NCBI GenBank assembly: GCA_003157945.1
Contig: PMFY01000349.1
Coordinates: forward strand, 2,595 to 13,221
Length of the DNA: 10,627 bases
Reading direction: 5' to 3'
DNA from: Acidimicrobiaceae bacterium
GTDB taxonomy: Bacteria > Actinomycetota > Acidimicrobiia > Acidimicrobiales > RAAP-2
Shown here: positions 1-6,060 of the stretch, piece by piece
How the letters are laid out: each line of letters starts with the position of its first letter
How positions within the stretch are numbered: position 1 is the first letter of the stretch
The notes under the pieces: model-generated
The model's database searches: none
Told to the model about the DNA's origin: nothing
What the model saw: only the letters and a program-made list of their open reading frames with translations
Position numbers and translations under genes: made by a program

Positions 1-1137
1 TACTACGAGGTGCTGGCCCATCCCGGTGTCCACTACCGCTGCGGCTTCTTCGGACCGGCCGAGCGGATGCTCCTGGCCGGCGGGGCCAACATCGAACTGG
101 TACCCGGCGGCTTCCGCCAATTCGCCCCGATCCTGCGCCGCTACGACCCGCGCGTCATGACCGTGCTCGCCGCCCCGCCCCTCGACGGCACCGTCAACCT
201 CTCACTCCACATCGGCGCCACCTACGACGAGCTGCTCCTGGCCGGCGAGGACCCCGACCGGCTCCTCGTGGTCGAGGTCAACCCCCACCTGCCCCGGACC
301 AGGTCGCTCGGACCCGAGTACACCAACACCATCCCGCTCGAGCTGATCGACGTCCTGGTCGAGGCCGACGGCGCCCCGTTCACCCTGCCCGCGGCCGTTC
401 CGGACGAGATCGACGAGGCCATCGCCGAGCAGGCCCGCTCCTACGTGACCGACGGCGCCACCCTGCAGATCGGCATCGGCGCCGTCCCCAACATGGTGGC
501 CACCAAGCTGGCCGAGGGCCCCGGCGGCGGCTACGGCATCCACTCGGAGATGTTCACCGACGGGTTGATGCACCTCCACCAGGCCGGCAAGGTCACGAAC
601 GACGCCAAGCGGCTGTTCAACGGCGTTTCCGTCACCACCTTCGCCCTCGGCTCGTCCGAGCTCTACGCCTGGCTCGACGGCAACGAAGACGTGGCCTTCG
701 TGCCGGTCCAGGTGGTCAACGACCCGACGATCATCGCCCAGAACCACGCCTTCGTGTCCATCAACGGGGCGCTCAGCGTCGACCTCTACGGACAGGTGGT
801 GGCGGACAACATCGACGGGCGCCAGATCTCCGGGGTCGGCGGGCACGAGGACTTCGTGGCCGGCGCGGAGATGCGACTCGACGACCACTCGTTGATCTGC
901 ATCCGGTCGACGGCCGTGTCCAACGGGGTCACCCGGTCCCGCATCGTGTCCGTGCTCCCCGAGGGGTCGGTGGTGTCGACACCCCGGCACCACACCGGCG
1001 TCGTCATCACCGAGCACGGGTCGGCCGACCTGTCGGGTCGGACGGTGCGCGAGCGCGCCCTGGCCCTGGCCGAGATCGCCCACCCCGACTTCCGGGACGG
1101 ACTGCGGGCGGCGGCGGCCGAACTCGGGCGACACTGA
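1..1137 (+). CDS. Acetyl-CoA hydrolase/transferase family protein (class I CoA-transferase), 5' truncated
   Basis: The open frame runs from base 1 with no start codon, so the gene begins outside the window; the 378 codons present suggest about 50-60 N-terminal residues are missing compared with the usual ~430. The family (Cat1, 4-hydroxybutyrate CoA-transferase, acetyl-CoA hydrolase) moves CoA between carboxylates through a glutamyl-CoA intermediate, or hydrolyses acyl-CoA. Visible marks are the glycine-rich GIGAVPN loop (nt ~472-492), the HSEMFTDG motif whose Glu codon at 547-549 is the expected catalytic residue, and the C-terminal glycine loop SGVGGHEDF (nt ~829-855), followed by the ITEHGSADLSGRT segment and the IAHPDFR tail typical of the family. 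The usual Gln after the GG of the C-terminal loop is His here. The substrate cannot be read from the sequence. It is the first of a run of plus-strand genes; the stop lies inside a 17-bp tandem repeat. Confidence 0.9.
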   Translation, partial: YYEVLAHPGVHYRCGFFGPAERMLLAGGANIELVPGGFRQFAPILRRYDPRVMTVLAAPPLDGTVNLSLHIGATYDELLLAGEDPDRLLVVEVNPHLPRTRSLGPEYTNTIPLELIDVLVEADGAPFTLPAAVPDEIDEAIAEQARSYVTDGATLQIGIGAVPNMVATKLAEGPGGGYGIHSEMFTDGLMHLHQAGKVTNDAKRLFNGVSVTTFALGSSELYAWLDGNEDVAFVPVQVVNDPTIIAQNHAFVSINGALSVDLYGQVVADNIDGRQISGVGGHEDFVAGAEMRLDDHSLICIRSTAVSNGVTRSRIVSVLPEGSVVSTPRHHTGVVITEHGSADLSGRTVRERALALAEIAHPDFRDGLRAAAAELGRH

Positions 1138-1161
1138 CTCCCGTGCGACACTGATTCCCGT
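1128..1161 (+). repeat. 17-bp tandem duplication across a gene junction
   Basis: Bases 1128-1144 and 1145-1161 are two adjacent 17-base copies that differ at one position (C at 1138, T at 1155). The first copy contains the TGA stop of the CoA-transferase. Each copy carries a TGA and, at its end, the first bases of a GTG. The GTG after copy 2 (1160) opens the next gene; the GTG after copy 1 (1143) runs into the TGA of copy 2 after three codons. The two GTGs are out of frame with each other. Confidence 0.85.
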
Positions 1162-2002
1162 GGACGGTCGGGACGCAGCGGGCAGCGCCGCGGGCAGCGG
1201 CACCCGGGACACCGTCCGGGTGGCCAGCTTCAACGTGCACATGGGGGTCGACGGGTGGGGCCGCCCCTACGACCTGGTCGACGAGTGCGCCGCCCTCGAC
1301 GCCGACATCCTGATCCTCCAGGAGGCCTGGACCCCCGACGACGGGTCACCGGGGACGGCGACCCTGGTCGCCTCCGGACTGGGGTACACCGTCGTCGCCG
1401 AGGCGCCGCTGGCCCACGCCCGGCTGTACGCGCCGATCGACACCGCCACGGGGCGCTGGGCCCCGATGCTCGGCCAGATCCGCAAGACGCTCCGACTGGA
1501 CCAGGAGCGCTTCAAGGTGCCGGCCGGCTCGAGGGACCGCCCGGCACAGCCCGGCACCTGGGGCGTGGCGCTGCTCGCCCGGGTGCCGTGCCGGGAAGCC
1601 GAGGTCGTGTCGCTGGGCAAGCTGCGCCGGGACCCGGCGGCCCGCGCCGTGATCCGCTGCACCACCGACCTCGGCGGGCGTGGGCTGATCGTCCACGGCA
1701 CCCACATGTCCCACATCACCCATCTGTCGCCGGCGCAGTACCGGCGTCTGGCCCGCCTCCTGCCGGCGCTCGACCGGCCGGCCCTGCTGGCCGGCGACAT
1801 GAACATGTGGGGGCCACCGGCATCGTCGTTCTTCGCCGGGTGGCGGCGGGCCGTGATCGGCCGCACCTGGCCGGCCCACCGGCCGCACAGCCAGCTCGAC
1901 CACGTCCTCGTCACACCCGCCGTCCGGGTGGTCGACGCCCGCGTGGCCGGTGGCACGGGTTCCGACCACCGCCCCGTCGTCGTGACGTTGGCGGTCGCCT
2001 GA
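1160..2002 (+). CDS. Endonuclease/exonuclease/phosphatase (EEP) family metal-dependent hydrolase
   Basis: This 280-residue protein has the full catalytic set of the DNase I-like / EEP fold. These are Asn25 in ASFNVHMG, Glu55 in LILQEAW (metal ligand), His182 in VHGTHMSH, Asp213 and Asn215 in AGDMNMWG, Asp247-His248 in SQLDHVLV, and the C-terminal Asp269-His270 in SDHRPV. The family hydrolyses phosphodiester or phosphomonoester bonds in nucleic acids, inositol phosphates or sphingomyelin; nothing visible fixes the substrate. There is no signal peptide or membrane segment, so it is probably cytoplasmic. The GTG at 1160 is chosen because it is the only start ahead of the first beta strand (VRVASFNVH, from residue 19). 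The ~18 residues before that are Gly/Ala/Ser-rich and may be a flexible tail. It lies 22 bases after the CoA-transferase stop, a gap enlarged by the tandem duplication. Confidence 0.85.
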   Translation: MDGRDAAGSAAGSGTRDTVRVASFNVHMGVDGWGRPYDLVDECAALDADILILQEAWTPDDGSPGTATLVASGLGYTVVAEAPLAHARLYAPIDTATGRWAPMLGQIRKTLRLDQERFKVPAGSRDRPAQPGTWGVALLARVPCREAEVVSLGKLRRDPAARAVIRCTTDLGGRGLIVHGTHMSHITHLSPAQYRRLARLLPALDRPALLAGDMNMWGPPASSFFAGWRRAVIGRTWPAHRPHSQLDHVLVTPAVRVVDARVAGGTGSDHRPVVVTLAVA

Positions 2003-2026
2003 GGCCCCGGGCGGCCGGGACGGGCC
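2003..2026 (+). terminator. GC-rich hairpin after the EEP gene
   Basis: Directly after the TGA, CCCGG (2006-2010) pairs with CCGGG (2015-2019) around a four-base loop; alternatively GGCCC (2003-2007) pairs with GGGCC (2022-2026). There is no T-run, so this is at best a weak or factor-dependent terminator. It sits just upstream of a candidate promoter for the next gene. Confidence 0.3.
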
Positions 2027-2031
2027 GGCGG

Positions 2032-2044
2032 TAGCGTCTCCGCC
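2032..2044 (+). promoter_or_regulatory. Candidate -10 element for a leaderless hydrolase transcript
   Basis: TAGCGT at 2032-2037 matches the actinobacterial -10 pattern TANNNT. A start of transcription seven bases on would be at about 2044, next to the ATG at 2045, so the mRNA would have almost no leader. No -35 and no Shine-Dalgarno sequence is visible, which fits a leaderless gene. Confidence 0.4.
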
Positions 2045-2833
2045 ATGCCCGACACCCTGGACGACTTCGAGCGCTCGACCTTCACCCTGGAGGGTGCCAC
2101 CCGCACCGTCTACCGGTCGGGCACCGGGCCGGCGGTGATCGTGATCAGCGAGCTGCCCGGCATCACCCCCAACGTCGCCCGCTTCGCTCGGATGGTGGCG
2201 GGCATCGGGTGCACCGCGGTCATGCCCCACCTCTTCGGCGACGACGGACGGGACCCGACGCTCCCCTACGCGGCGAAGGGGCTGTTCCAGGCCTGCGTGT
2301 CCAAGGAGTTCGCCACGTGGGCCCTCGACCGCACCAGTCCGGTCACCGTGTGGCTCCGGGCCCTCGCCCGGGCCGAGCACGAACGGTGCGGAGGACCCGG
2401 CGTCGGTGCCGTCGGCATGTGCCTGACCGGAGGGTTCGCGCTCGCCATGATGGTCGACGAGATCGTGCTGGCCCCCGTCCTGAGCCAGCCGTCGCTCCCC
2501 CTCCCGCTGTCGAAGACCCGGCGCGGGTCGCTCGGCATCAGCGACGCCGACGCCGAACGGGTCCGGGAGCGCGTGGCGGCGGGGGTCTGCGTCCTGGGCC
2601 TGCGCTTCTCGGGTGACCGGTCGGCGCCCCCCGAGCGGTTCGCCGCCCTCCGCGAGCTGCTCGGGGACGGGTTCGTCGGCGTCGAGCTCGACTCGTCGGC
2701 CGGCAACCCCCACGGGCACAAGAAGGCGGCCCACTCGGTGCTGACCGAGGACCTCGACGACCGGCCGGGCACACCCACGCGTGAGGCGCTCGACCAGGTC
2801 CTCGACCTGTTCCGGACCCGCCTGCTGGTGTGA
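2045..2833 (+). CDS. Dienelactone hydrolase family protein
   Basis: The 262-residue alpha/beta-hydrolase shows the dienelactone-hydrolase layout. Glu36 in the SELPGI segment sits where the DLH glutamate that activates the nucleophile lies. The nucleophile is Cys126 in GMCLTG, replacing the usual Ser elbow. Asp191 in SGDRSAP is the likely acid and His230 in AAHSVLT the likely base; a His-rich NPHGHKK stretch precedes it. DLH proper opens the lactone ring of dienelactone to maleylacetate in chloroaromatic breakdown, but most family members act on other esters or lactones, and no chlorocatechol gene is nearby. There is no export signal. The ATG at 2045 is supported by conservation starting almost at once and by the -10-like element before it. 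It shares the four bases 2830-2833 with the next gene, which indicates translational coupling. Confidence 0.85.
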   Translation: MPDTLDDFERSTFTLEGATRTVYRSGTGPAVIVISELPGITPNVARFARMVAGIGCTAVMPHLFGDDGRDPTLPYAAKGLFQACVSKEFATWALDRTSPVTVWLRALARAEHERCGGPGVGAVGMCLTGGFALAMMVDEIVLAPVLSQPSLPLPLSKTRRGSLGISDADAERVRERVAAGVCVLGLRFSGDRSAPPERFAALRELLGDGFVGVELDSSAGNPHGHKKAAHSVLTEDLDDRPGTPTREALDQVLDLFRTRLLV

Positions 2834-3702
2834 GTGACCTGGTCGACGCCTGGCGGGCCCGGGGTCGCCTCCACACGGTCGGGGGCGACCGCGTCTTCGT
2901 GGTCGACATCCCCGCCACGGGCACGGTCTCGGCAGCACCCCTGCTGGTACTGCACGGCTTCCCCACCTCCTCGTTCGACTTCCACCAGGTGGTCGACACC
3001 CTGGCCGCCGACCGGCGCGTGGTGCTGTTCGACTACCCCGGCTACGGGCTGTCGGACAAGCCCGACCGCCCCTACCGGCTGGTCGACCAGGCCGACACGG
3101 CCGCCGCCGTGGTGGCCGACCTCGGGATCGACCGTGTCGGACTCCTGACCCATGACATCGGCGACACGATCGGCGGCGAGCTGCTGGCCCGCCAGCTCGG
3201 GGGCGACTGGCCCGTGGAGGTGACCGACCGCGTGCTGGCCAACGGCACCCTGTTCATGGACCTGGTGCAGCTCAGCTCCGGCCAGCAGCTGCTCGAATCC
3301 CTGCCCGACGAGCGCCTCGACTCCGGCGTGCTCACCCGGGACGCGGTGGTGGGGGGGCTGGTGGCCACCTACAGCCCGGGCCACCGGGTGGACGAGGCCG
3401 AGGTCGAGGCGGCCTGGGAGCTCATCTCGACCGGGGAGGGCGAGCGGCTGCTGGCGCGGCATGCCCGCTACATCGGGGAACGTCGACGGAGCGAGGACCG
3501 CACCACCCCGCCGGTGCTGGCCCACCCGTCACCGCTGACCGTCGTCTGGGGGACCGACGACCCCATCGCCGTGCCGGCCATGGCCGACCGGGTGGAGGCG
3601 GCGCGGCCCGACGCCCGGGTCGTCCGGCTCGACGGGGTCGGGCACTACCCGATGGTGGAGGCGCCGGGACCGTTCGCGGCGGCGGCCACCGGGCGCGCCT
3701 GA
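2830..3702 (+). CDS. Alpha/beta hydrolase with Asp nucleophile (haloalkane dehalogenase / epoxide hydrolase / MEST-like)
   Basis: The 290-residue protein has the oxyanion-hole motif HGFPTS (42-47), the DYPGYGLSDKP segment (68-78) typical of the epoxide hydrolase and haloalkane dehalogenase group, a nucleophile elbow THDIGDT with Asp109, the acid Asp244 in WGTDD, and the base His272 in GVGHYP. Residues ~130-215 form the cap domain. The elbow reads His-Asp-Ile-Gly-Asp instead of the His-Asp-Trp-Gly of dehalogenases and epoxide hydrolases. The halide-binding Trp is therefore absent, and the elbow is closer to the HDYGDT of the mesoderm-specific transcript (MEST) group. An Asp nucleophile still implies a covalent alkyl- or acyl-enzyme step, but the substrate is unknown. 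The GTG at 2830 overlaps the preceding TGA by four bases. Its partner, the DLH-like protein, is likely made from the same mRNA. Confidence 0.85.
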   Translation: MSDLVDAWRARGRLHTVGGDRVFVVDIPATGTVSAAPLLVLHGFPTSSFDFHQVVDTLAADRRVVLFDYPGYGLSDKPDRPYRLVDQADTAAAVVADLGIDRVGLLTHDIGDTIGGELLARQLGGDWPVEVTDRVLANGTLFMDLVQLSSGQQLLESLPDERLDSGVLTRDAVVGGLVATYSPGHRVDEAEVEAAWELISTGEGERLLARHARYIGERRRSEDRTTPPVLAHPSPLTVVWGTDDPIAVPAMADRVEAARPDARVVRLDGVGHYPMVEAPGPFAAAATGRA

Positions 3703-3720
3703 CGGGTCCCCGCGCCCCGG
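3689..3720. terminator. Possible bidirectional hairpin between convergent genes
   Basis: CCGGGCGCG (3689-3697) pairs with CGCGCCCCGG (3711-3720) with a single bulged C, giving nine pairs and a 13-base loop that contains the hydrolase stop codon. It fills most of the 34-base gap between the alpha/beta hydrolase and the convergent methyltransferase. There is no T-run on either strand, so its role as terminator is tentative. Confidence 0.35.
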
Positions 3721-3736
3721 CGGCGTCTGCGATCCC

Positions 3737-4546
3737 TCACGCGGTGGCCAGGATCTCGCCGTGGAGCACAGCGAACCAGCCGTCGGGCGATGCCGCCCAG
3801 CGGCGCCACCCGGCGGCGAAGGCCTCGAGGTCATCCTGTGCGGCGATACCGTGGGCCAGCAGCTGGCCCCCCAGGAACGACCCCGGCGCGCCGAACCGGT
3901 CGGCCCAGAGTCCGCCCCACCAGGCGCGCTCGTCCGCAGTGGCGAAGCACCACACCGACGCCGACGGCACCACCTCGTCGAATCCCGCCGCGTGGGCCAG
4001 GCCCAGCAGCTGTCGCCCGGCGTCCCACCGTGCCCGGTTCCGCCGGGTCAGCTCGCCGTAGGCGGCGATCGCCCGGTCGATGTCGGGCTCGGCCGGGGCG
4101 AAGGTGAACGTCGGGTAGTCGGCGTCGCGGGCGGCCACCACCCCACCGGGCCGGCACACCCGCCGCATCTCCACCAGGGCGGCCACGGGGTCGGCCACGT
4201 GCTGGAGTACCTGGTGGGCGTGGACGACGTCGAACGAGTCGTCGGCGAACGGCAGGGCGAAGAGGTCGGCCACCTCGAACGAGACCGGGGCGCCACCGGA
4301 GGCGTCCGATTCGGCCCGGGCCGCCGCCACCACCCCGGCCGCGTCGTCGATGCCGACCACCCGGCCGGGGGCGACCACCCGGGCCAGGTCACACGTCAGG
4401 GTGCCCGGGCCGCAGCCGACGTCGAGGAGGTCGAGCCCGGGGGCCAGACGGGGCAGGAGGTAGGCGGCCGAGTTGGCGGCCGTCCGCCACCGGTGGGACC
4501 GCAGTACGCCGTCGTCGTGTCCATGGGTGTACGTCGTGTCGGGCAT
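3737..4546 (-). CDS. Class I SAM-dependent methyltransferase (UbiE / Methyltransf_11-like)
   Basis: The 269-residue protein transfers a methyl group from S-adenosylmethionine to an unknown acceptor. Motif I is LDVGCGPGT (41-49). The ribose-binding acid is Asp67 in VGIDDA. Motif II/adenine contact is ADLFALPF (93-100), followed by DSFDVVHAHQVLQHV (103-117), and CRPGGVVAARD (131-141) forms the post-motif strand. The C-terminal third is rich in Trp and may be the substrate cap. The frame is open back to 4654, but that extension would run through the divergent promoter and into the neighbouring gene. The ATG at 4546 has GGAGAG directly ahead, somewhat close for a Shine-Dalgarno. The next Met-proximal residues (HGHDD...SHRWRTAANSAAYL) resemble the usual N-terminus of related proteins. 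It is transcribed divergently from a LysR-type gene, which probably controls it. Confidence 0.85.
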   Translation of the reverse strand: MPDTTYTHGHDDGVLRSHRWRTAANSAAYLLPRLAPGLDLLDVGCGPGTLTCDLARVVAPGRVVGIDDAAGVVAAARAESDASGGAPVSFEVADLFALPFADDSFDVVHAHQVLQHVADPVAALVEMRRVCRPGGVVAARDADYPTFTFAPAEPDIDRAIAAYGELTRRNRARWDAGRQLLGLAHAAGFDEVVPSASVWCFATADERAWWGGLWADRFGAPGSFLGGQLLAHGIAAQDDLEAFAAGWRRWAASPDGWFAVLHGEILATA

Positions 4547-4573
4547 CTCTCCAGCATGCGGCCCGTGCAATCC

Positions 4574-4589
4574 ATCGGCAAAGTCCGAT
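4574..4589. promoter_or_regulatory. Second dyad in the methyltransferase/LysR gap
   Basis: ATCGG (4574-4578) and CCGAT (4585-4589) form a perfect 5-bp inverted repeat with a six-base spacer. Its centre is about 30 bases (nearly three helical turns) from the centre of the main LysR box. It could be the second, activation-type half of a tetramer site, or a small hairpin in the methyltransferase leader. A dyad this short could also be chance. Confidence 0.35.
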
Positions 4590-4602
4590 CTGTGAACTGT
4601 GG

Positions 4603-4619
4603 CATAAGCTATGATTATG
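4603..4619. promoter_or_regulatory. LysR-type operator (T-N11-A dyad) over two divergent -10 hexamers
   Basis: CATAA (4603-4607) and TTATG (4615-4619) are a perfect inverted repeat with a seven-base spacer. Read from 4605 to 4617 it is the T-N11-A motif of LysR-type binding sites. Within it lie TAAGCT (4605-4610, plus) and TAGCTT (4611-4606, minus), both TANNNT -10 elements, sharing five bases. The plus-strand element would start transcription at 4617, exactly the A of the LysR ATG. The minus-strand one would start near 4599, giving the methyltransferase a leader of about 53 bases. No -35 is visible for either. Confidence 0.6.
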
Positions 4620-5507
4620 GCAACGGCCGAGTGGTTGCGGACCTTCGTGGCCATCTACCGGACGGGATCGGTCACCGACGGGGCCGCGCTGCGCCACCTG
4701 TCGCAGCCGGCGGCCAGCCAGCAGCTGCGCTCCCTCGAACGCTCGGTCGGCGCCCGGCTGTTCGAGCGGACGCCCCACGGCGTGGATCCGACGCGGTCCG
4801 GACGCGAGCTCTACGGGTCGGTGGCCGACGCCCTCGACCGACTCGAGCCCGTGCTGACCGGACTGGACGGCGGGGCGCCCCCGGCGGCCGTTCCCGCCCT
4901 GCGGCTCGGCTCGTCCCCCGAGTACGCGGCCTACGGCGTCATCCCCCGACTGGACGTCGACGGGCCGGACCTCGCCGTGCGCTTCGGCACCGATGCCGAA
5001 CTCGTGTCATTGGTCCACCACGGCGAGCTGGACGTGGCCGTCACCACCGGTGAGCCCACGCGGCGCACCCTCACCGCGCGTCCCCTCGGCGTCACGCGGT
5101 TCGTCCTGGTGTCGGCTCCGGGCCGACTGGCCCCGGTGGCCGGTGGCGACCTCGAGGGCCTGGCCCGCGCCCTGGCCGGGACGGACTGGGTCGCCTACAG
5201 CGCCGAGCTGCCCCGGACCCGCCGGTTCTGGCAGGCCTCGCTCGGCCGTCCGTTCGGCGCCACGCTGCGACTGTCCGCCCCGGACCTGCGGGCCGTGGCC
5301 GCCGCCGTGGCCCGCGGGCTCGGGACGAGCCTGCTGCCGGAGTACGCCTGCGCCGACGGCCTGGCCTCCGGCGACCTGGTCGAGGTGTGCCCGGTCGCCG
5401 ACCTGGTGCCGCCCGAGCCCTGGTTCGTCGTCACGCGCGTGGCCGACGTGATGCGCCCGCAGGTCGCCGGGTTGGCGGCGCGCCTCGACCTGCCGGGTGC
5501 CGCGTGA
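4617..5507 (+). CDS. LysR-type transcriptional regulator
   Basis: The 296-residue protein has the N-terminal winged helix-turn-helix: SVTDGAALRHLSQPAASQQL (18-37) is the HTH and GARLFERTPHGVDPTRSG (45-62) the wing. A linker helix (65-80) follows, and then the two-lobed effector-binding domain (from ~94), with the typical GLGTSLLPEYA strand-loop at 234-244. An ATG at 4611 (two codons earlier, Met-Ile) is also possible. I prefer 4617 because a -10-like hexamer ends seven bases upstream, there is no Shine-Dalgarno, and a leaderless message would begin at this A. The divergent methyltransferase is the likely target, and the operator overlapping its own -10 suggests autorepression. The effector is unknown. 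Its stop lies in a hairpin shared with the convergent Nudix gene. Confidence 0.9.
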   Translation: MATAEWLRTFVAIYRTGSVTDGAALRHLSQPAASQQLRSLERSVGARLFERTPHGVDPTRSGRELYGSVADALDRLEPVLTGLDGGAPPAAVPALRLGSSPEYAAYGVIPRLDVDGPDLAVRFGTDAELVSLVHHGELDVAVTTGEPTRRTLTARPLGVTRFVLVSAPGRLAPVAGGDLEGLARALAGTDWVAYSAELPRTRRFWQASLGRPFGATLRLSAPDLRAVAAAVARGLGTSLLPEYACADGLASGDLVEVCPVADLVPPEPWFVVTRVADVMRPQVAGLAARLDLPGAA

Positions 5508-5543
5508 CGGTCGTCCGTCACCACCCGGTCACGCCGGTGACGG
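5504..5543. terminator. Hairpin containing both stop codons of convergent genes
   Basis: GTGACGG (5504-5510) and CCGTCAC (5515-5521) form a perfect 7-bp stem with a four-base loop; the LysR TGA (5505-5507) and the Nudix TGA (complement of 5518-5520) are in opposite arms. A second GTGACGG at 5537-5543 can pair with the same CCGTCAC, and GTCAC/GTGAC (5528-5532/5537-5541) make a third small stem, so alternative folds exist. No T-run follows on either side. Confidence 0.5.
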
Positions 5544-5991
5544 GGCGGCCGGACTCGAGGTAGACGGTGCCGGTGGCCGACAGGGCCTGGGCCACGCGAC
5601 GGCCGACCGGTCCGCTCAACAGGGGCAGGGCCTCGTCCGGACCGGCCCACCGGGCCTCACTGATCTCGTCGACCTGGAGCACCAGGGCGCGCCGCCGGTC
5701 GGCGTCGACGACGCCGCAGTCGAACAGGAAGCGGATGCCGCCCGGTCGTCCGGGCCGGGGGTGGAGGAAGTCGACACAGGCCAGTCGCCCGGAGGACACC
5801 TCGAGCCCGGTCTCCTCGGCCACCTCCCGACGACAGCCCTGCCAGGGTGACTCCCCGTCCTCCTCGATCTGCCCGCCCGGGACGGTCCACCCCGACTTGT
5901 AGGTGGGCTTGAGGATCAGGATGCGGCCGTCGTCGTCCCGCAACAGGGCCCCGGCCGAGGCCGGCACCCGGGGGAGCACGTAGTCCTCCAT
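5518..5991 (-). CDS. Nudix hydrolase
   Basis: This 157-residue protein hydrolyses a nucleoside diphosphate linked to some other moiety; the true substrate is not evident. The Nudix box spans about residues 39-63: GGQIEEDGES, then REVAEETGL, with Arg55, Glu56, Glu59 and Glu60 as the metal-binding core. The first spacing is Gly-x6-Glu (Gly40 to Glu47) rather than the standard Gly-x5-Glu, one residue longer. The lead-in SGWTVPGG (33-40) is typical. The ATG at 5991 follows a G-rich stretch that could serve as ribosome-binding site; the N-terminus (residues 8-29) is the usual first Nudix strand pair. It lies 69 bases downstream of the acyl-CoA synthetase on the same strand and may share its mRNA. 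I see no clear terminator in that gap. Confidence 0.88.
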   Translation of the reverse strand: MEDYVLPRVPASAGALLRDDDGRILILKPTYKSGWTVPGGQIEEDGESPWQGCRREVAEETGLEVSSGRLACVDFLHPRPGRPGGIRFLFDCGVVDADRRRALVLQVDEISEARWAGPDEALPLLSGPVGRRVAQALSATGTVYLESGRPVTGVTGW

Positions 5992-6060
5992 GCCCCCATC
6001 CTGGCCGAACGGGCGACCGGCGGCGGACGGGTGGGGCGGGACGGCGGGCGGTGACGCGCC

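Noticed and set aside
3351..3357. Seven-G run inside the alpha/beta hydrolase as a phase-variation tract
   Set aside because: The frame is intact on both sides and runs of this length are expected in such GC-rich DNA; nothing suggests slippage.
4610..4615. TATGAT as the -10 of the LysR gene
   Set aside because: Although five of six bases match TATAAT, it would start transcription near 4622, inside the coding sequence after both possible ATG codons.
4547..4654. N-terminal extension of the methyltransferase to an ATG at 4654
   Set aside because: It would translate the operator and part of the LysR gene; the extra 36 residues resemble nothing in the family, and the ATG at 4546 has a purine-rich ribosome-binding site.
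3761..5053. Plus-strand open frame opposite the methyltransferase running into the LysR gene
   Set aside because: It shows no domain and spans the divergent promoter; the opposite frames have complete motif sets.
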